DNA of 64,000 bases from Marinobacter halodurans. GTDB lineage: Bacteria > Pseudomonadota > Gammaproteobacteria > Pseudomonadales > Oleiphilaceae. Every line of letters begins with the position of its first letter. The first letter of the stretch is position 1. This document shows, in pieces, positions 56,219 to 64,000 of this stretch. Where the stretch lies: positions 1 to 64,000 of the forward strand of contig NZ_SJDL01000014.1 of NCBI RefSeq assembly GCF_004327985.1. Reading direction: 5' to 3'. Both the position numbers and the translations under genes were made by a program. The notes beneath the pieces are model-generated. The model searched no databases and was not told the DNA's origin. It saw only the letters and a program-made list of their open reading frames with translations.

Positions 56219-56662
56219 TCAGGCATCCAGGAGAAACGTCACCGGCCCGTCGTTGACCAGCGAGACGGCCATATCGGCGCCGAACTGCCCGGTACCCAGC
56301 CGCGCCTCGCCCAAGACCTCCTGCGCGCTCGCCACAAATGCCCGAAACAGGGTGTTGCCCTGGTCTGGCGGCGCCGCAGATGAAAAGCTGGGGCGCTGGC
56401 CTTTGCGTGTATCGGCGGCAAGGGTGAACTGGGGAACAACAAGGAGGCTGCCTCCACAATCCTGGAGGCTGAGGTTCATTCGACCGTCGGCGTCGGGAAA
56501 GATCCGGTAGTTGAGGACACGCTGGCAGAGATTCCGGGCGGTTTCGTCAGTGTCGTCGTGTTCGACGCCGAGAAACAGGAGAATACCCGCGTCGATACGG
56601 CCGACAGACTGGCCGTCCACGTCCACCTTGGCATGAGTCACCCGCTGGATGAGGGCCTTCAA
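56219..56662 (-). CDS. dtd: D-aminoacyl-tRNA deacylase
   Basis: Removes D-amino acids mistakenly attached to tRNA. The 147 residues contain LIQRVTHAKVDVDGQ, the PQFTLAADTRKGQRPSF block and the C-terminal NDGPVT cis-proline loop. I start at TTG 56662, five bases after AAGGAG, which yields MKALIQRV as in the family. The upstream ATG (56728) would add 22 residues without family likeness. The conserved SQFTL element reads PQFTL here, a serine-to-proline change near the active pocket. Confidence 0.9.
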   Translation of the reverse strand: MKALIQRVTHAKVDVDGQSVGRIDAGILLFLGVEHDDTDETARNLCQRVLNYRIFPDADGRMNLSLQDCGGSLLVVPQFTLAADTRKGQRPSFSSAAPPDQGNTLFRAFVASAQEVLGEARLGTGQFGADMAVSLVNDGPVTFLLDA

Positions 56663-56834
56663 ATCAACTCCTTGTCCCTTTGCCGGTTCGAACTGCTGGG
56701 GCTTTGTCATGCCTGGAATATGACCCATTCATGACAGGACTGCTACGAACAGATCAGGATTCTAATTATCCCCACCCGGCTCGGCAAGCAGCGGTTACAT
56801 AAATAGACAAAAGACGGATACTTTTGCTGCAGCC

Positions 56835-57806
56835 CTAGACCGGACGACGGTGGGAATGCTCGTAGCGTTCGGCCATCCTTTCGCAGGCGCGCATCAGGGC
56901 ATCGACGATGGCCGGCTCGGAAGCCGAATGGCCAGCGTCCCGGATGATCGAGAAGTCGGCTTCCGGCCACGCCTGACGCAGGGCATAGGCATTGTCGAGC
57001 GGGCAGACCATGTCATAGCGTCCGTGCACGATGTGCCCCGGGATACCCTGCAGGCGACCGGCATCCCGGACGATCTGGTCGGGCTCCAGGAAGGAGCTGT
57101 TCATGAAATAGTGGCACTCGATCCGCGCCAGCGCGATGGCCACGTGGGGATGCCCGAAGTGCTCCACCACCCGCGGGTTGGGATGCAACGTGGCACAGCG
57201 CCCTTCCCAGACCGACCAGGCCTTGGCGGCCTGCATCTGTTCCAGTTCGTTGGGGCTGGTCAGCCGGCGATAGTAGGCACCGACCATGTCATCCCGTTCG
57301 GCTTCGGGAATGATTCCGATGTAGTCTTCCCAGTAGTCCGGGAAGATCCGCCCGGCCCCATCCTGATAGAACCAGCGTATATCCTGCGGACGGCACAGGA
57401 AAATACCGCGCAACACCAGGCCCAGGACTTGGCCGGGATGCGTTTCGGCGTACACCAGGCTGAGGGTCGCCCCCCAACTGCCGCCAAAGAGCACCCACTG
57501 CTCGATGCCGAGGAACTGGCGAATACGCTCCATGTCCTCCACCAGGGCCCGGGTATGATTGCCTTCCAGCTCGGCGAGGGGCGTCGAGCGCCCGGCTCCA
57601 CGCTGGTCAAACAGGATGATGCGAAAACGCTCGGCATCGAAGAAACGTCGATAGTAGTCCTCACAGCCGCCACCGGGACCGCCATGCACCACAACGATCG
57701 GGATCCCTTCCGGGTTACCGCTTTCTTCGATGTAGAGTTCGTGGGGAGGATCGACCTTGAGTCGATGTTCGGCGTAGGGCTTTATTTCGGGATAGAGCGT
57801 CAACAT
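56835..57806 (-). CDS. pip: Proline iminopeptidase
   Basis: Alpha/beta-hydrolase of the S33 family that cleaves N-terminal proline. The 323 residues have the oxyanion HGGPGGG block, the nucleophile elbow GGSWGATLSL, the acid in VHGRYDMVCPL and the terminal DAGHSASE histidine, plus a helical cap in between. The start is ATG at 57806 (MLTLYPEIKPYAE); an extension to 57878 is not supported. It is followed 172 bp on by dtd; the pair is linked in several pseudomonads. Confidence 0.95.
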   Translation of the reverse strand: MLTLYPEIKPYAEHRLKVDPPHELYIEESGNPEGIPIVVVHGGPGGGCEDYYRRFFDAERFRIILFDQRGAGRSTPLAELEGNHTRALVEDMERIRQFLGIEQWVLFGGSWGATLSLVYAETHPGQVLGLVLRGIFLCRPQDIRWFYQDGAGRIFPDYWEDYIGIIPEAERDDMVGAYYRRLTSPNELEQMQAAKAWSVWEGRCATLHPNPRVVEHFGHPHVAIALARIECHYFMNSSFLEPDQIVRDAGRLQGIPGHIVHGRYDMVCPLDNAYALRQAWPEADFSIIRDAGHSASEPAIVDALMRACERMAERYEHSHRRPV

Positions 57807-57911
57807 GGGACATCCGGAAGTCGGTGATCGGGCAGACTTCTGAATGTAGGGGATTGAGCATGCAAATGCCACCCTCACCGGCTGAACGGCGAGAGTGGCA
57901 GGCAGGGCCTG

Positions 57912-59723
57912 TTACTTCTTGTAGGCGCGACGGCGCTCGTTTTCCTTGAGCAGCTTCTTGCGGATGCGCACCGATTCCGGCGTTACCTCGACCAGTTCAT
58001 CGTCGTCGATGAATTCCAGCGCCTGCTCCAGCGACATCCGAATCGGCGGGGTCAGGATCACATTCTCATCCGAACCGGAAGCACGGATGTTGGTCAACTG
58101 CTTGGCCTTGGTCGGGTTGACCACCAGATCATTGTCACGGTTGTGGATGCCGATGATCATCCCTTCATAGACCTCAGTACCCGGATCGACAAACAGGCGG
58201 CCACGTTCCTGCAGCGTCATCAGGGCGTAGCCCAGCACCTTGCCGTCGACCATGGAGACCAGCACGCCGTTGTTGCGGTGCTCGATATCGCCCCCCTTGA
58301 CCGGGCCATAGTGGTCGAACACGTTCGTGATGATGCCGGTACCGGAGGTCAGGGTCAGGAACTGGTTACGGAAACCGATCAGCCCACGTGCCGGCATGAT
58401 GAATTCCAGACGGGTACGACCACGACCGTCCGGGACCATGTTCTTGAGCTCGGCACGGCGCAGGCCCATGACTTCCATGATGGAACCCTGGTGCTGATCC
58501 TCCACGTCGATCACCACGAACTCATACGGCTCCTGCAGTTCGCCGTCCACTTCGCGCTGCACGACTTCCGGACGGGACACGCCCAGCTCGTAGCCTTCGC
58601 GGCGCATGTTCTCGATCAGGACGGACAGGTGCAGCTCGCCGCGGCCGGACACCTTGAACTTCTCGGCCGTCTCGCCGGGCTCGACACGCAGGGCCACGTT
58701 GTGCAGCAGTTCCTTTTCCAGGCGCTCCTTGATGTTGCGGCTGGTGACGAACTTGCCTTCCCTGCCCGCAAACGGGGAGTCGTTGACCTGGAAGGTCATG
58801 CTTACGGTCGGCTCGTCGACGGTCAGGGCCGGCAGTCGTTCAACGTTCTGCGGATCACACAGGGTGTCGGAAATAAACAGCTCGCTGATCCCGCTGATGC
58901 AGACAATATCACCGGCGCTGGCCTCTTCGACCGGCACGCGCTCCAGGCCGTGGAAGCCCTTGACCTCGAGCACCTTCGCATTACGCTTCTTGTCGTGGCG
59001 GTCGATCACGCTCACCTGCTGCCCCGGTCTCAGCTTGCCCCGGGTGATTCGACCGATACCGATAACGCCAACGTAACTGTCGTAGTCCAGCTGCGAGATC
59101 TGCATCTGGAACGGGCTGTTCACGTCGACATCCGGCGCCGGCACATGCTCGGCGATCGCTTCGAACAGTGGCGTCATGTCGTCCGCCAGCTGATCGGCTT
59201 CCGGGCCGGCGATGCCGTTCAGGGCGGAGGCGTAAACAATCGGGAAATCCAGCTGCTCGTCCGTTGCACCCAGGCGATCAAACAGGTCAAAGACCTCGTT
59301 GATCACCCAGTCCGGACGCGCGCCCGGGCGGTCGACCTTGTTGACCACGACGATCGGCTTGAGACCGCGGTCGAACGCCTTCTGGGTGACAAAGCGGGTC
59401 TGCGGCATGGGGCCGTCCACGGCATCGACCAGCAGCAGCACGGAGTCCACCATCGACATGACACGTTCGACCTCACCACCGAAATCGGCGTGGCCCGGGG
59501 TGTCGACGATGTTGATCTGGTATTCGTTCCAGCGAATGGCGGTATTCTTCGCCAGGATGGTAATTCCGCGTTCCCGCTCCTGATCGTTGGAGTCCATGAT
59601 GCGCTCCGAGCCACTGTCTTTGCGGTCCAGGGTTCCGGACTGCTCCAGCAGCTTGTCGACCAGCGTGGTCTTGCCGTGGTCAACGTGGGCGATAATGGCT
59701 ATATTTCGACGTTTTTCGATCAC
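57912..59723 (-). CDS. typA: Ribosome-associated GTPase TypA/BipA
   Basis: Translational GTPase acting on the 50S subunit under stress. The 603 residues contain G1 AHVDHGKT (12-19), G2 RGIT, G3 [13 protein letters not shown]4 NKVDRP and G5 SALNGIAG, then OB and two EF-G-like domains and the family-specific C-terminal domain ending [12 protein letters not shown] start at GTG 59723, giving [11 protein letters not shown] with AGGA upstream. ATG at 59741 adds six residues without a Shine-Dalgarno, and a longer frame to 59987 is non-coding. Confidence 0.94.
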   Translation of the reverse strand: MIEKRRNIAIIAHVDHGKTTLVDKLLEQSGTLDRKDSGSERIMDSNDQERERGITILAKNTAIRWNEYQINIVDTPGHADFGGEVERVMSMVDSVLLLVDAVDGPMPQTRFVTQKAFDRGLKPIVVVNKVDRPGARPDWVINEVFDLFDRLGATDEQLDFPIVYASALNGIAGPEADQLADDMTPLFEAIAEHVPAPDVDVNSPFQMQISQLDYDSYVGVIGIGRITRGKLRPGQQVSVIDRHDKKRNAKVLEVKGFHGLERVPVEEASAGDIVCISGISELFISDTLCDPQNVERLPALTVDEPTVSMTFQVNDSPFAGREGKFVTSRNIKERLEKELLHNVALRVEPGETAEKFKVSGRGELHLSVLIENMRREGYELGVSRPEVVQREVDGELQEPYEFVVIDVEDQHQGSIMEVMGLRRAELKNMVPDGRGRTRLEFIMPARGLIGFRNQFLTLTSGTGIITNVFDHYGPVKGGDIEHRNNGVLVSMVDGKVLGYALMTLQERGRLFVDPGTEVYEGMIIGIHNRDNDLVVNPTKAKQLTNIRASGSDENVILTPPIRMSLEQALEFIDDDELVEVTPESVRIRKKLLKENERRRAYKK

Positions 59724-59979
59724 AAAATAATCCTGAGGCATGCAACTGACCTGAGACGATTGAAGGGACAACGGGGTCCGGCATGCCATCTCAAATCTGA
59801 AAATGTTAGTCGGGCGCCGGACCGCGGTTTCGGGACACAGTCGGCTCGCCCTGGGAAATGGAAGCCCGTGACGGATGACGACAGGCTTCAGGCGCGCGCA
59901 GTATATCGAAAACCGCTGTGGACAACTACGGTCAAAGAGTGAACAACCGGCAGTTTTATGAAACTGAGCCCGACATCTC

Positions 59980-60026
59980 TGCATCAAAATGGTGCGCTAT
60001 CAGGCAGCGTGCACCATTAAGGGTCG
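59980..60026 (+). promoter_or_regulatory. Two NtrC-type enhancer sites upstream of glnA
   Basis: TGCATCA-AAA-TGGTGCG (59980-59996) is a near-perfect NtrC dyad. A weaker one, TGCACCA-TTA-AGGGTCG (60010-60026), has its centre 30 bp away, about three helical turns, as in the E. coli glnA enhancers. They lie about 130-160 bp upstream of the start predicted from the sigma-54 promoter. Confidence 0.8.
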
Positions 60027-60123
60027 CCGAGCGCGTCACCCTTGGACCCCGGCCCGCAGAAAGGCAACCCGCTCCGCCCCTAAAATGCCCACCCTGCACC
60101 ACCATCGAACGATTCGAAAATAT

Positions 60124-60140
60124 TGGCAAACGTTTTGCTT
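60124..60140 (+). promoter_or_regulatory. Sigma-54 promoter of glnA
   Basis: TTGGCAAACGTTTTGCT has GG at 60125-60126 and GC at 60137-60138, the ten-base spacing of the -24/-12 class. The predicted start is near 60150. The gap 59742-60283 contains this promoter and the NtrC sites but no gene. Confidence 0.85.
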
Positions 60141-60283
60141 AACTGTTTGCAGCCGAATTTGCAGGCACGTGCGCAACTGTTTTGATAAGCTGCCATGCGC
60201 CTGTCGAATGAATCGGACGCTGGGCGGACACCGCTCAGCCGAGCCGGCTCCATATAAAGACATAAACTGACGGAGTATGCGTA

Positions 60284-61687
60284 ATGTCCAAGACGCTTGA
60301 CCTGATCAAAGAGCACGAAGTGAAATGGGTTGATATGCGGTTTACCGACAGCCGCGGTAAAGAGCAGCACGTCACCCTGCCTGCTTCCGAAGTTGATGAA
60401 GATTTCTTCACAGACGGCAAGATGTTTGATGGCTCTTCCATCGCCGGCTGGAAAGGCATCAACGAATCCGACATGATCCTCATGCCGGACGATGCAACGG
60501 GCGTAATCGACCCGTTCACCGAAGAAACCACCCTGAACATCACCTGCGACATCGTTGAGCCTTCAACCATGCAGGGCTACGAGCGGGACCCGCGTTCCGT
60601 TGCCCGTCGCGCCGAGGAATACCTGAAGTCCACCGGCATCGCCGACGGCGCCCTGTTCGGCCCGGAACCGGAGTTCTTCGTCTTCGATTCCGTGAAGTGG
60701 AACACCGACATGCAGGGTTCCATGTACGAAATCTACTCCGAGGAAGCCGCCTGGGTTTCCGGCGAGGATTTCGAGCGCAATAACATCGGTCACCGTCCGG
60801 GCGTTAAAGGCGGCTACTTCCCGGTCCCGCCGGTGGACAGCCTGCACGACCTGCGTGGCGCCATGTGTGCGGCCATGGAGTCCATGGGCCTGGAAATCGA
60901 AGTTCACCACCACGAAGTGGGCACCGCCGGCCAGTGTGAAATCGGCGTTGGCGCCAACACCCTGACCCGCAAGGCGGACGAAGTCCAGATCCTGAAGTAC
61001 TGCGTGCACAACGTGGCCCACGCCTACGGCAAGACCGCGACCTTCATGCCGAAGCCGGTGGTTGGCGATAACGGTTCAGGCATGCACGTCCATATGTCCC
61101 TGAACAAGGACGGCAAGAACGTCTTCGCCGGTGACGGCTATGCCGGCCTGAGCGAAATCGCCCTGTACTACATCGGCGGTATCATCAAGCACGCCAAGAC
61201 CATCAATGCGTTCACCAACGCCTCCACCAACAGCTACAAGCGTCTGGTACCGGGCTTCGAAGCACCGGTTATGCTGGCCTACTCCGCCCGTAACCGCTCC
61301 GCTTCCATCCGTATCCCGTACGTGAACAGCCCGAAAGCGCGTCGTATCGAAGTGCGCTTCCCGGATCCGTCCGCCAACCCGTACCTGGCGTTCGCGGCCA
61401 TGCTGATGGCCGGCCTCGACGGCATCCAGAACAAGATCCACCCGGGCGACGCCATGGACAAGGATCTGTACGACCTGCCGAAGGAAGAAGCACTGAACAT
61501 CCCGACCGTGTGCGAAACCTTCCAGGAAGCGCTGGATACCCTGGAGAAGGATCACGAGTTCCTGACCCGCGGCGGCGTCTTCACCGAAGACATGATCGCC
61601 GGCTACATCGATCTGAAGCGCGCCGAAGTCGAGCGTCTGAACATGACGACTCACCCGGTCGAGTTCGATCTGTACTACTCTGTCTAA
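60284..61687 (+). CDS. glnA: Glutamine synthetase type I
   Basis: Dodecameric enzyme that makes glutamine from glutamate, ammonia and ATP. The 467 residues begin [15 protein letters not shown] and include [11 protein letters not shown], the metal-site [21 protein letters not shown] and [10 protein letters not shown]. Adenylylation Tyr396 lies in DLYDLPKEE, the substrate of GlnE encoded at 50440. CGGAG precedes the ATG. Its promoter is NtrC/sigma-54 type, and a strong terminator follows. Confidence 0.99.
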   Translation: MSKTLDLIKEHEVKWVDMRFTDSRGKEQHVTLPASEVDEDFFTDGKMFDGSSIAGWKGINESDMILMPDDATGVIDPFTEETTLNITCDIVEPSTMQGYERDPRSVARRAEEYLKSTGIADGALFGPEPEFFVFDSVKWNTDMQGSMYEIYSEEAAWVSGEDFERNNIGHRPGVKGGYFPVPPVDSLHDLRGAMCAAMESMGLEIEVHHHEVGTAGQCEIGVGANTLTRKADEVQILKYCVHNVAHAYGKTATFMPKPVVGDNGSGMHVHMSLNKDGKNVFAGDGYAGLSEIALYYIGGIIKHAKTINAFTNASTNSYKRLVPGFEAPVMLAYSARNRSASIRIPYVNSPKARRIEVRFPDPSANPYLAFAAMLMAGLDGIQNKIHPGDAMDKDLYDLPKEEALNIPTVCETFQEALDTLEKDHEFLTRGGVFTEDMIAGYIDLKRAEVERLNMTTHPVEFDLYYSV

Positions 61688-61708
61688 GGGCTCGCTCCTC
61701 TGACAGCA

Positions 61709-61733
61709 AAGCCCCGCTCCGGCGGGGCTTTTT
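61709..61733 (+). terminator. Terminator of glnA
   Basis: AAGCCCCGC-TCCG-GCGGGGCTT is followed by more T residues (to 61733), 22 bp past the stop. Confidence 0.95.
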
Positions 61734-61886
61734 CGTTTCAGTTAGACACAAAAATCGGCTTAACACGCCTGCTGTCGATCGCTACATTAAGGGGTTTCCG
61801 GACAATACCCGAGCACCCCGAAGCCGGGGTTGAACCGGCTCCTGTCCGGAGATTCCTTAGAATTCCGTAAGAACACCGGGAGGCTG

Positions 61887-61916
61887 TTGCATTGCGGCGC
61901 CTCGCCTGCCAATAAT
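61887..61916 (+). promoter_or_regulatory. Candidate promoter for the DUF4124 gene
   Basis: TTGCAT (61887-61892) and AATAAT (61911-61916) are 18 bp apart, predicting a leader of about 25 nt before the GTG start. Confidence 0.5.
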
Positions 61917-61948
61917 CGGGAATATAAAGAGAAAACAGGGAGATCCCC

Positions 61949-62482
61949 GTGAAGAAACTCTGGGTTGTTTTTGGCCTGCTGACCCTGGCGGTAACGTCTG
62001 CCCAGGCCCAGGTCTATAAGAGCGTGGATAAGCACGGCAACGTCACCTATACCGACGAGGCCTCATCAGGCGGAGAGCCCGTGGACGTCAAGCCGGTCAC
62101 CACCGTCACGCTGCCCAAGGCCGACCAGGTCAAAGCGTTCGAAGAGCGCCAGAAGAAGGAAGCGAACAACAAGCAGAAGCCCGCTTCCCGCTATAGCCGC
62201 ATTGGCTTCGATTCCCCGGAAAACGACAGCGCTTTCCACAGCGGCAGCGGGGACGTGACCTTTGCAGTGTCCAGTCAGCCGCCCCTGCGCCCGGGCGACC
62301 TGTTCGAAGTGTCACTCGACGGCCAGCCGATCGGCCAGAATGCATCGGGCCAGTTCCCCATCAGCAATGTCTTCCGCGGCACCCATAACGCCTCAGTGCG
62401 GATCGTCGACAAGACCGGCAACATCATCCAGGATGGCCAGACCATCACGTTCACCATCCATCGCCCATCCGTACAGAACTGA
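61949..62482 (+). CDS. DUF4124 domain secreted protein
   Basis: Exported protein of 177 residues: signal peptide MKKLWVVFGLLTLAVTSAQA, then the DUF4124 core AQVYKSVDKHGNVTYTDEASSG (about 20-41), a charged helix (FEERQKKEANNKQK) and a C-terminal beta-rich domain. Start is GTG at 61949 with GGAG. Stand-alone DUF4124 proteins commonly sit between glnA and ntrB in pseudomonads. Function unknown; likely periplasmic, and the gene seems to have its own promoter. Confidence 0.85.
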   Translation: MKKLWVVFGLLTLAVTSAQAQVYKSVDKHGNVTYTDEASSGGEPVDVKPVTTVTLPKADQVKAFEERQKKEANNKQKPASRYSRIGFDSPENDSAFHSGSGDVTFAVSSQPPLRPGDLFEVSLDGQPIGQNASGQFPISNVFRGTHNASVRIVDKTGNIIQDGQTITFTIHRPSVQN

Positions 62483-62516
62483 CCGCCTCCCGGATGAACT
62501 CCGGGCCCTCCGGCCC

Positions 62517-62549
62517 GGTGCTTGCGCACCAAATTAGTGCGCAAGCACC
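62517..62549 (+). promoter_or_regulatory. 13-bp inverted repeat containing an NtrC site before glnL
   Basis: GGTGCTTGCGCAC (62517-62529) and GTGCGCAAGCACC (62537-62549) are perfectly inverted around CAAATTA. The core GCAC-N7-GTGC is the NtrC consensus. It is about 350 bp upstream of glnL in a 420-bp gap (62483-62902) with no gene I can support; a minus-strand reading frame of 85 codons is composition-driven. NtrC often represses or tunes its own operon. Confidence 0.75.
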
Positions 62550-62902
62550 AAAAAGCACCTACCATTCGTTCAAAAGCAGGGCGATCTGCCGACCAGGACA
62601 CCGGCGCCCGGGTCCTGGTACCTGCCGTCGCTTCTGACACCTCCGGCTAACGCCGTCTTTGGAGCCTTTCCGGAATCGCCTGACAGAACAGGCGCCTGAA
62701 GCCCGCACGGCCCGCGCTCCCGACCGACATCCCGATCTCGCGCAGGCAGGCCAGCGGGCGCTTCAAGACCTCGGTGGCACCGAAATACAGCACCGGGTCC
62801 GTCTTCGATAGCGACGGGCTAACCAAAAAGGCGCAAGCCGGCGGCACCGCGTTCGCATCTGGTTCGCTTTTTGCAGCAGCGTAAAGGAACAAGAGGGACA
62901 CC

Positions 62903-63973
62903 ATGTCTAGAGATATCGTCTACCGGCAAATCCTGGATCACCTGACCACCGCAACGCTGGTGCTGGATTCGGATCTGACCATTCTGTACATCAACGCCGC
63001 TGCGGAATATCTGCTGGAAGCCAGCGGCTCGCGTATTGTCGGCACACGCCTGGACGACCTGTTTGTCGGGTCGGCCGAAGCGCTCGAAACGCTTAACGAC
63101 GCCTCGCGGACAGGGCAGCCGTTTACCAAACGCGAAGCGGAATTCACGCTGCTGTCAGGCTCACGATTTACGGTGGATTACTCCGTATCCCAAATCGGTG
63201 CCGAGGCAGACACGCTGCTGCTGGAACTGCAGCCAAGGGATCGCCTGCTCCGGATTACCCGAGAGGAAGACATGCTCACCCAGCAGGAAACCACCCGCAT
63301 CCTGGTGCGCGGCATGGCCCACGAGATCAAGAACCCCCTCGGCGGTATCCGCGGTGCGGCCCAACTGCTCGACCGGGAGTTGAGCGACGAAAGCCAGAAG
63401 GAATACACCCGGGTCATAATCGACGAAGCCGACCGCCTGCGCGGGCTGGTGGACCGCATGCTCGGGCCCAACAAGGCGCCCCAGTTCAACGCCACCAACA
63501 TCCACGAGGTCCTGGAACGGGTCCGCACCCTGCTGGAGGCCGAGAGCAAGGGCCGCGTGAAACTGGAGCGGGACTACGACCCCAGCCTGCCGGAATTCCC
63601 CGGCGACAAGGAACAGCTGATCCAGGCGTTCCTCAACGTCGCCCGCAATGCGATGGAAGCGGCCGCGGATCACACCAACGACGAAACACCCTGTATCACT
63701 TTCCGGACCCGGGCCCTGCGCCAGTTCACCATCGGCCATCGCCGTTACCGGCTGGTCTGTCGTGTCGACATCATCGACAACGGGCCAGGCATCCCGCCGG
63801 ATCTGCTGCAAAACATCTTCTACCCCATGATCAGCGGCCGGGCCAACGGAACGGGCCTGGGGCTGTCGATCACGCAAAGCATCATCGGCCAACATCAGGG
63901 TCTCGTTGAATGCGAGAGTTCGCCCGGCTGGACCGATTTCATCATTTTCCTGCCTCTGGAGCTGAAAGCATGA
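62903..63973 (+). CDS. glnL: Nitrogen regulation sensor histidine kinase NtrB
   Basis: PII-controlled kinase/phosphatase of NtrC. The 356 residues have a PAS domain (about 8-110), a dimerisation/His domain with GMAHEIKNPLGG (His140) and an HATPase domain with NVARNAMEAA (N box), DNGPGIP (G1) and GTGLGLSI (G2). There are no membrane segments. The start is ATG at 62903, and the stop overlaps the next gene (ATGA). Pathway partners in the window are glnA, glnE and ptsP. Confidence 0.97.
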   Translation: MSRDIVYRQILDHLTTATLVLDSDLTILYINAAAEYLLEASGSRIVGTRLDDLFVGSAEALETLNDASRTGQPFTKREAEFTLLSGSRFTVDYSVSQIGAEADTLLLELQPRDRLLRITREEDMLTQQETTRILVRGMAHEIKNPLGGIRGAAQLLDRELSDESQKEYTRVIIDEADRLRGLVDRMLGPNKAPQFNATNIHEVLERVRTLLEAESKGRVKLERDYDPSLPEFPGDKEQLIQAFLNVARNAMEAAADHTNDETPCITFRTRALRQFTIGHRRYRLVCRVDIIDNGPGIPPDLLQNIFYPMISGRANGTGLGLSITQSIIGQHQGLVECESSPGWTDFIIFLPLELKA

Positions 63974-64000
63974 GCCAATCGGCCAACGTCTGGATAATTG
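63970..64000 (+). CDS. glnG: Nitrogen response regulator NtrC, first codons only
   Basis: The ATG at 63970 overlaps the glnL stop, and the first ten codons read MSQSANVWII. Identity rests on the position after glnL and on the translational coupling. The receiver, AAA+ and DNA-binding domains lie beyond the window. Confidence 0.8.
   Translation, partial: MSQSANVWII

Noticed and set aside
58143-59942. 599-codon plus-strand frame antisense to typA
   Set aside because: Shadow of a conserved GTPase; translation is H/Q/D-rich and unlike any family.
62647-62904. 85-codon minus-strand frame before glnL
   Set aside because: No Shine-Dalgarno, domain or conservation evidence, and it ends over the glnL start.

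Overview
The window reads as a chromosome segment of a marine gammaproteobacterium, most likely Marinobacter or a close relative. This is inferred from gene order (pilMNOPQ / ponA / maeB / rpmE / priA / argS / SPOR gene / hslVU; rppH-ptsP; nudF-yqiB-cpdA-yqiA; ilvE, glnE; glnA / ntrBC) and from the protein sequences, not from a database search. No tRNA, rRNA, CRISPR array, prophage or insertion sequence was seen. The one mobile element is the 5' end of a group II intron at the left edge.

Layout. 1-125: 5' end of a group IIC-like intron on the minus strand, a few bases past the intrinsic terminator of pilQ. 175-5102 (minus): pilM-N-O-P-Q, the type IV pilus alignment complex and secretin, divergent from ponA (PBP1A). 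7.8-17.1 kb: maeB, rpmE, priA, argS, a FtsN-like SPOR protein, hslVU (with a sigma-32-like promoter and a hairpin leader) and a DUF971 gene. 17.1-21.4 kb (minus): a patatin-like protein lacking the usual catalytic serine, then rppH-ptsP. 21.7-25.1 kb: a HAD phosphatase, an imelysin-like lipoprotein, rlmI and gcvH. 25.2-30.1 kb (minus): nudF-yqiB-cpdA-yqiA and thiC under a TPP riboswitch. 30.3 kb: a TolC-type outer membrane channel.

31.7-48.7 kb is an LPS locus: waaA, two LpxL/M-type acyltransferases, an ELM1-family protein, three GT4 enzymes, a GT9 heptosyltransferase, a membrane-domain/GT2 fusion, a GT25, a polysaccharide pyruvyl transferase, a CDP-glycerol glycerophosphotransferase homologue, two small-molecule kinases of protein-kinase fold (YrbL-like and KdkA-like), an SGNH-type protein and an O-antigen ligase/polymerase. 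Two stretches (about 41.35-42.45 kb and 46.7-48.95 kb) are clearly AT-richer than their neighbours and look horizontally acquired. The locus appears to build, acylate, phosphorylate, pyruvylate and cap lipid A-core.

48.9-64 kb returns to core genes: a DUF6165 gene, ilvE, glnE, a CYTH triphosphatase, a porin with a long structured leader, dtd, pip, typA, glnA, a DUF4124 gene, glnL (ntrB) and the first codons of glnG (ntrC). Nitrogen control is well represented: NtrC-type sites and a sigma-54 promoter precede glnA, a 13-bp inverted repeat of NtrC type precedes glnL, glnE encodes the enzyme that adenylylates GlnA, and ptsP encodes the nitrogen-PTS enzyme I. Several starts were moved inward from the longest reading frame on the basis of Shine-Dalgarno sequences and family N-termini. 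Promoter calls are by eye.
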